From: Deltaproteobacteria bacterium
GTDB taxonomy: Bacteria; Myxococcota; Myxococcia; Myxococcales; 40CM-4-68-19
Reading direction: 5' to 3'
Length of the DNA: 8,396 nt
NCBI GenBank assembly: GCA_005879505.1
Contig: VBKQ01000256.1
Span: 1 to 8,396 of the forward strand
Part shown: positions 6,028-8,396 of the stretch, in pieces
Layout: every line of letters starts with the position of its first letter
Position numbering within the stretch: the stretch's first letter is position 1
Notes under the pieces: generated by a model
The model's input: only the letters and a program-made list of their open reading frames with translations
Told to the model about the DNA's origin: nothing
Databases searched by the model: none
Made by a program: the position numbers and the translations under genes

Positions 6028-6666
6028 CTACTCCACACGAATGACGACTCGGCGATTCGAAGCCCGGCGCTGCTCCACGTCGCGCTCCGCCGCGGACGGC
6101 AGCGGCCTCGTGTCGGCGTAGGCCCGCGCGCTCATCCGCTCGGGTGCCACACCGCTCGTTTGCAGCGCCTGCAGCACGTTGATCGCGCGCTGCGAGGACA
6201 GCTCCCAGTTCGAATGAAACGACGCAGTATTGATGGGCACTTCGTCTGTGTGGCCCTCGATGATCACGGGCCGGCCCGGGAACTCGCCCAGAAGGCGCGC
6301 GATCTCTCCGATGGCGGGTTGTGCCTGGTCGCGCAGCTTCGCGCTCCCCGAGTCGAACAGGAGCGCATCGCGGAACTCGATCCCCAGCCCCTCGGCGTCC
6401 TCTCGCGTCTTCACCTTGTCCTTCAGCTCGGGAGTGCGGGCGACGAGCGCATCCACCTTGTCGCGCAGATCCTCCAAAGGCGCCTGGCGGGCGCCGGTGA
6501 GCGTGGCCGCGATGCGCTCGAACCGGGCGCGAGTCATCGGCACCGCCGCAATGATCAGCACGAAGAACCCGATCAGCAGCGTGAGCATGTCGGCATAGCT
6601 GATCAGCCACAGCTCGTCTTGCTGGCTCTCTTCCTGCAGCTCGCGGGTATCGAAGGCGATGGCCAT
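6028..6666 (-). CDS. motB: MotB-like stator subunit, 212 aa
   Basis: Partner of MotA in a proton-driven stator that anchors to peptidoglycan. A short cytoplasmic tail (1-19) precedes the one membrane helix (about 21-43), which begins WLISYADMLTLLIGFF. D26 in SYADM is the proton-carrying Asp conserved in MotB. A plug/linker region (about 45-92) leads to an OmpA-like domain (about 95-212) with LLFDSGSAKL, IIEGHTDEVPIN (136-147), SNWELSSQRA (152-161) and ASNRRVVI (202-209), all peptidoglycan-binding signatures. At 212 residues it is shorter than Escherichia coli MotB (about 308) and has a compact linker. The ATG at 6666 lies 4 nt after the MotA stop; the ribosome site is weak, so coupling to MotA is likely. 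Its TAG stop is followed by one codon and then the start of the FliF-G gene in the same frame. Confidence 0.93.
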   Translation of the reverse strand: MAIAFDTRELQEESQQDELWLISYADMLTLLIGFFVLIIAAVPMTRARFERIAATLTGARQAPLEDLRDKVDALVARTPELKDKVKTREDAEGLGIEFRDALLFDSGSAKLRDQAQPAIGEIARLLGEFPGRPVIIEGHTDEVPINTASFHSNWELSSQRAINVLQALQTSGVAPERMSARAYADTRPLPSAAERDVEQRRASNRRVVIRVE

Positions 6667-6670
6667 GGGT

Positions 6671-7444
6671 CTACCCGAGCGCCACTTCGGCGCGTCCTGC
6701 GCTCTCGGCCGTACCGCCGAACAAGGCCCGCACATCGGCCAGCGGCTTGCCTTCGCCCACCAGGATGAGCGCACGGGAGAGGAGCCGCGCCTCCTCCATC
6801 GTCGCTACCGCGTGCACGTGCACGAGCCTCGCCAGCGGCTGGTAGAGCCCGTTTGCCAGCACCAGCCCATACAGCGTGCAAAGCAACGCCAACGCCATCG
6901 AAGGTCCCAGGTGCTCGAAGTTGCGCAGGTCGCTGAGCAACGTGATCAGGCCGAGGGTCGTTCCCACCAGGCCCACCGCGGGAGCGACGCGCGCCAGGGA
7001 AGTGAGCACGTCCTCGCTGCGCTTCATCGCCGATGCGAGTACCGTGCTCGCGGTCGCGGCAGTGCGCTCGATGTCCTCAGGCGAGTATTGCTTGACCACC
7101 AGCGGCGCCAGCTGCCGCACGAGATCATGGCGCGCGTCCTCGGCGATGGCCAATGCCTCGACAGGGCGACCGCGCCGGACCTCCGCCGCGAAACGCGATA
7201 CCTCGTCCTGGAGGATTGCTCGCGAGCGCGCAGCGGAAAAGCGCACCGCCTTCCACAGCGTGCGCACAGACGTGGCGAGCTCGTCGACCTTGTGGGAGAT
7301 GAGCGAGATGAACAACGGTCCCGCGCAGAGCAACAGAAGCGCTGGCCGGTAGAAGAGGCCCGAGAAGTTTGCCTCCTTCTGCTCAAGGAGCACGGTGGCG
7401 GCCAGCACCGCCGCGAAGCCCAGGATTCCGAACGCGACGTGCAT
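6671..7444 (-). CDS. motA: MotA-like stator subunit, 257 aa
   Basis: Forms the ion channel with MotB and pushes on a rotor through its cytoplasmic loop. Four membrane helices: about 3-20, 32-50, 150-170 and 181-203. The last pair carries the family signatures RVAPAVGLVGTTLGLI (P155 near the channel) and ALLCTLYGLVLANGLYQPLA (P203). The large cytoplasmic loop (51-149) is charged but lacks an obvious match to the Arg/Glu pair that contacts FliG in E. coli MotA, so the rotor contact may differ. The ATG at 7444 is chosen over upstream starts because it has a strong AGGAGG-type ribosome site (AAGGAGGAG), which lies in the last codons of the upstream lipoprotein gene, and because the start and the upstream stop share a base (TGATG). 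ExbB/TolQ/AglR relatives have three helices and a different layout, so MotA is the better fit. Confidence 0.92.
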   Translation of the reverse strand: MHVAFGILGFAAVLAATVLLEQKEANFSGLFYRPALLLLCAGPLFISLISHKVDELATSVRTLWKAVRFSAARSRAILQDEVSRFAAEVRRGRPVEALAIAEDARHDLVRQLAPLVVKQYSPEDIERTAATASTVLASAMKRSEDVLTSLARVAPAVGLVGTTLGLITLLSDLRNFEHLGPSMALALLCTLYGLVLANGLYQPLARLVHVHAVATMEEARLLSRALILVGEGKPLADVRALFGGTAESAGRAEVALG

Positions 7445-8175
7445 CACTCCTCCTTGAGCGCGCGCAGCGCTTCGGCCACGGTGGTGTCCGTCGGGTCGAT
7501 CTCCAGCGCCTTCTTCCACGCCTCGCGCGCCAGCGCGGCTTTGCCGAGCTTCTGGTACAGGGAACCTTTCATCGCCAGCAGGCGGGGGTCCTTCGGATAG
7601 GCCTGCTCCAGGTCGACCACCTCGATCAGTGCCAGCTCATACCGATGAGCCGCATACATCTCGCCAAGCTTTGCAAGGGTTGCGAGATAGCTCTTCGAGC
7701 GGCCGTCGGGCGGCGTCTTGCCCAGCATCTCCTGGTCGGCGGCGGTCGGCGGTTCGATCCCAGCCCCGAGCGGGATACGCACCTCGTATCCGCCGGTGCT
7801 CTCCGGAAGATCGACCTCCCAGACGCGACCCCGCTCCACCAACCGAAGCGTGTAGCGCTGGGACTCCAGCGTAGGTGGGACCGGCGAGACGAGTCGCGCG
7901 GGCCCCGTGGCCTTCGGCGCGGCGGGGGTAGCGCCAGGCGCCGCTGCAGCACTCGTCGGCGTCTTCGGCTTCGGGACATCAGCGCTGGGAAACGAATACG
8001 AATCGGTGGAGGCGCGCTTCGTCCGAGCCAGGCTGGCGCCCTCGGCATTCGCCTCCGCGACAGAATGGCCGCTGGCGAGCGGCCGGCGCATCTCCTCCGG
8101 GATCACCAGCCGCTTCGGTGTTGCTGAGGCGCATGCCATCAGCACCGGGACCCAGAGCACGCGTCTCAGTTCCAT
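7444..8175 (-). CDS. Lipoprotein with C-terminal TPR repeats, 243 aa
   Basis: A lipoprotein signal (two Arg, hydrophobic core, lipobox LMAC with Cys15) should anchor the protein to a membrane facing the periplasm. No Asp follows the Cys (next residue Ala), so outer-membrane sorting is likely if Lol rules apply. Residues about 20-100 are an Ala/Pro-rich, probably disordered spacer. A middle part with short strands (RYTLRLVERGRVWEVDL, 107-123) precedes two TPR units: about 163-196 (YLATLAKLGEMYAAHRYELA...) and 197-230 (LLAMKGSLYQKLGKAALAREAWKKALEIDPTD). TPRs usually bind partner proteins. The ATG at 8175 overlaps the end of the outer-membrane protein gene by 10 nt, and its own stop overlaps the MotA start. 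In the gliding machine a TPR lipoprotein (GltE) sits in a comparable place, which is the basis for suggesting a periplasmic scaffold role here. Confidence 0.85.
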   Translation of the reverse strand: MELRRVLWVPVLMACASATPKRLVIPEEMRRPLASGHSVAEANAEGASLARTKRASTDSYSFPSADVPKPKTPTSAAAAPGATPAAPKATGPARLVSPVPPTLESQRYTLRLVERGRVWEVDLPESTGGYEVRIPLGAGIEPPTAADQEMLGKTPPDGRSKSYLATLAKLGEMYAAHRYELALIEVVDLEQAYPKDPRLLAMKGSLYQKLGKAALAREAWKKALEIDPTDTTVAEALRALKEE

Positions 8176-8396
8176 ACGAACCCCGCTCCGAACTCGGGGG
8201 TCACGCCCCCGTAGGCCTCACCGTTGCCGCGGACCTGGAAGGAAGGCATGTAGCGGAGCGCGCCATGCAGAACGATGCGCGTTCCGATATTCCAGCGGAT
8301 GGTGCCTCCCGCGAGCGGCGTATTGCCGGCAGTCCCGGTCAAGAACACGCCTCCGTCCGCGCCCAGCCAGAAGCTGGGCAAGAAGGCGTTGCCATC
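8166..8396 (-). CDS. Probable outer-membrane beta-barrel protein, C-terminal 76 aa (runs off right edge)
   Basis: Only the last 76 codons are inside the window, and the frame is open to the right edge. The segment alternates polar and hydrophobic residues in short strands separated by Gly/Asn turns: FLPSFWLGADGGVFLTG, GGTIRWNIGTRIVLHGALRY, PEFGAGFVWN. This is typical of the end of an outer-membrane barrel. The final residue is Asn after Trp rather than the more usual Phe or Trp. The gene overlaps the TPR lipoprotein gene by 10 nt, which places it first (in view) in the motor run. Whether it is the true first gene cannot be seen. Family assignment is not possible from this fragment. Confidence 0.6.
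   Translation of the reverse strand, partial: DGNAFLPSFWLGADGGVFLTGTAGNTPLAGGTIRWNIGTRIVLHGALRYMPSFQVRGNGEAYGGVTPEFGAGFVWN

Noticed and set aside
3653..6121. Plus-strand open frame of 822 codons and an overlapping one at 4585-5973
   Set aside because: Both are antisense to the FliF-G fusion and lipoprotein genes and give Ser/Arg/Ala-rich low-complexity products with no domain.
6671..7444. Assignment of the stator pair to the ExbB/ExbD, TolQ/TolR or AglR/AglQ type
   Set aside because: The first subunit has four helices with MotA signatures and the second has an OmpA-like peptidoglycan-binding domain, which ExbD/TolR/AglQ lack.

Overview
The DNA is GC-rich (about two thirds G+C by eye). All ten genes I can support lie on the minus strand, so the window reads from right to left. 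The gene content suggests a myxobacterium (Myxococcota): two PilZ-type proteins of the kind that is multiplied in that group, a membrane protein with an AgmX/PglI-type C-terminal domain, vWA-like and TPR lipoproteins, and a bacterial HMG-CoA synthase. This placement is inferred from gene content only.

Region 1 (8396 down to 2688) is a compact seven-gene run with overlaps or gaps of 10 nt or less. In transcription order it encodes the C-terminus of a probable outer-membrane protein (cut by the right edge), a TPR lipoprotein, a MotA-like stator subunit, a MotB-like stator subunit with its proton-carrying Asp and OmpA-type domain, and a 544-residue protein that I read as a natural FliF-FliG fusion. 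It continues with a lipoprotein carrying a 13-Gly linker and a possible degenerate vWA domain, and ends with a single-pass membrane protein carrying an AgmX/PglI-like periplasmic domain. The fusion has an exported N-terminus, a FliF-like periplasmic segment, one membrane helix, a FliF-tail-like motif and FliG-like middle and C-terminal domains. No flagellar export, rod, hook or filament gene is visible. I propose a reduced rotary or torque machine: MotAB as stator, the FliF-G fusion as a one-piece rotor, and the lipoproteins, OMP and AgmX-like protein linking it to the outer envelope. The overall parts list resembles the myxobacterial Agl-Glt gliding machine, but that machine has no FliG-type rotor.

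Region 2 (2687-737) has looser spacing. It holds an HMG-CoA synthase (mvaS-like) with an intact Glu/Cys/His triad, then a PilZ-like protein with a C-terminal coiled coil, closed by a perfect 11-bp hairpin (703-730).

Region 3 (736-1) holds an unrecognised 90-residue protein. At the left edge is the first 63 residues of a second PilZ-type protein, which starts at 191 and runs out of the window. It is easily missed because it is truncated by the window edge. No rRNA, tRNA, IS element or CRISPR array was seen.
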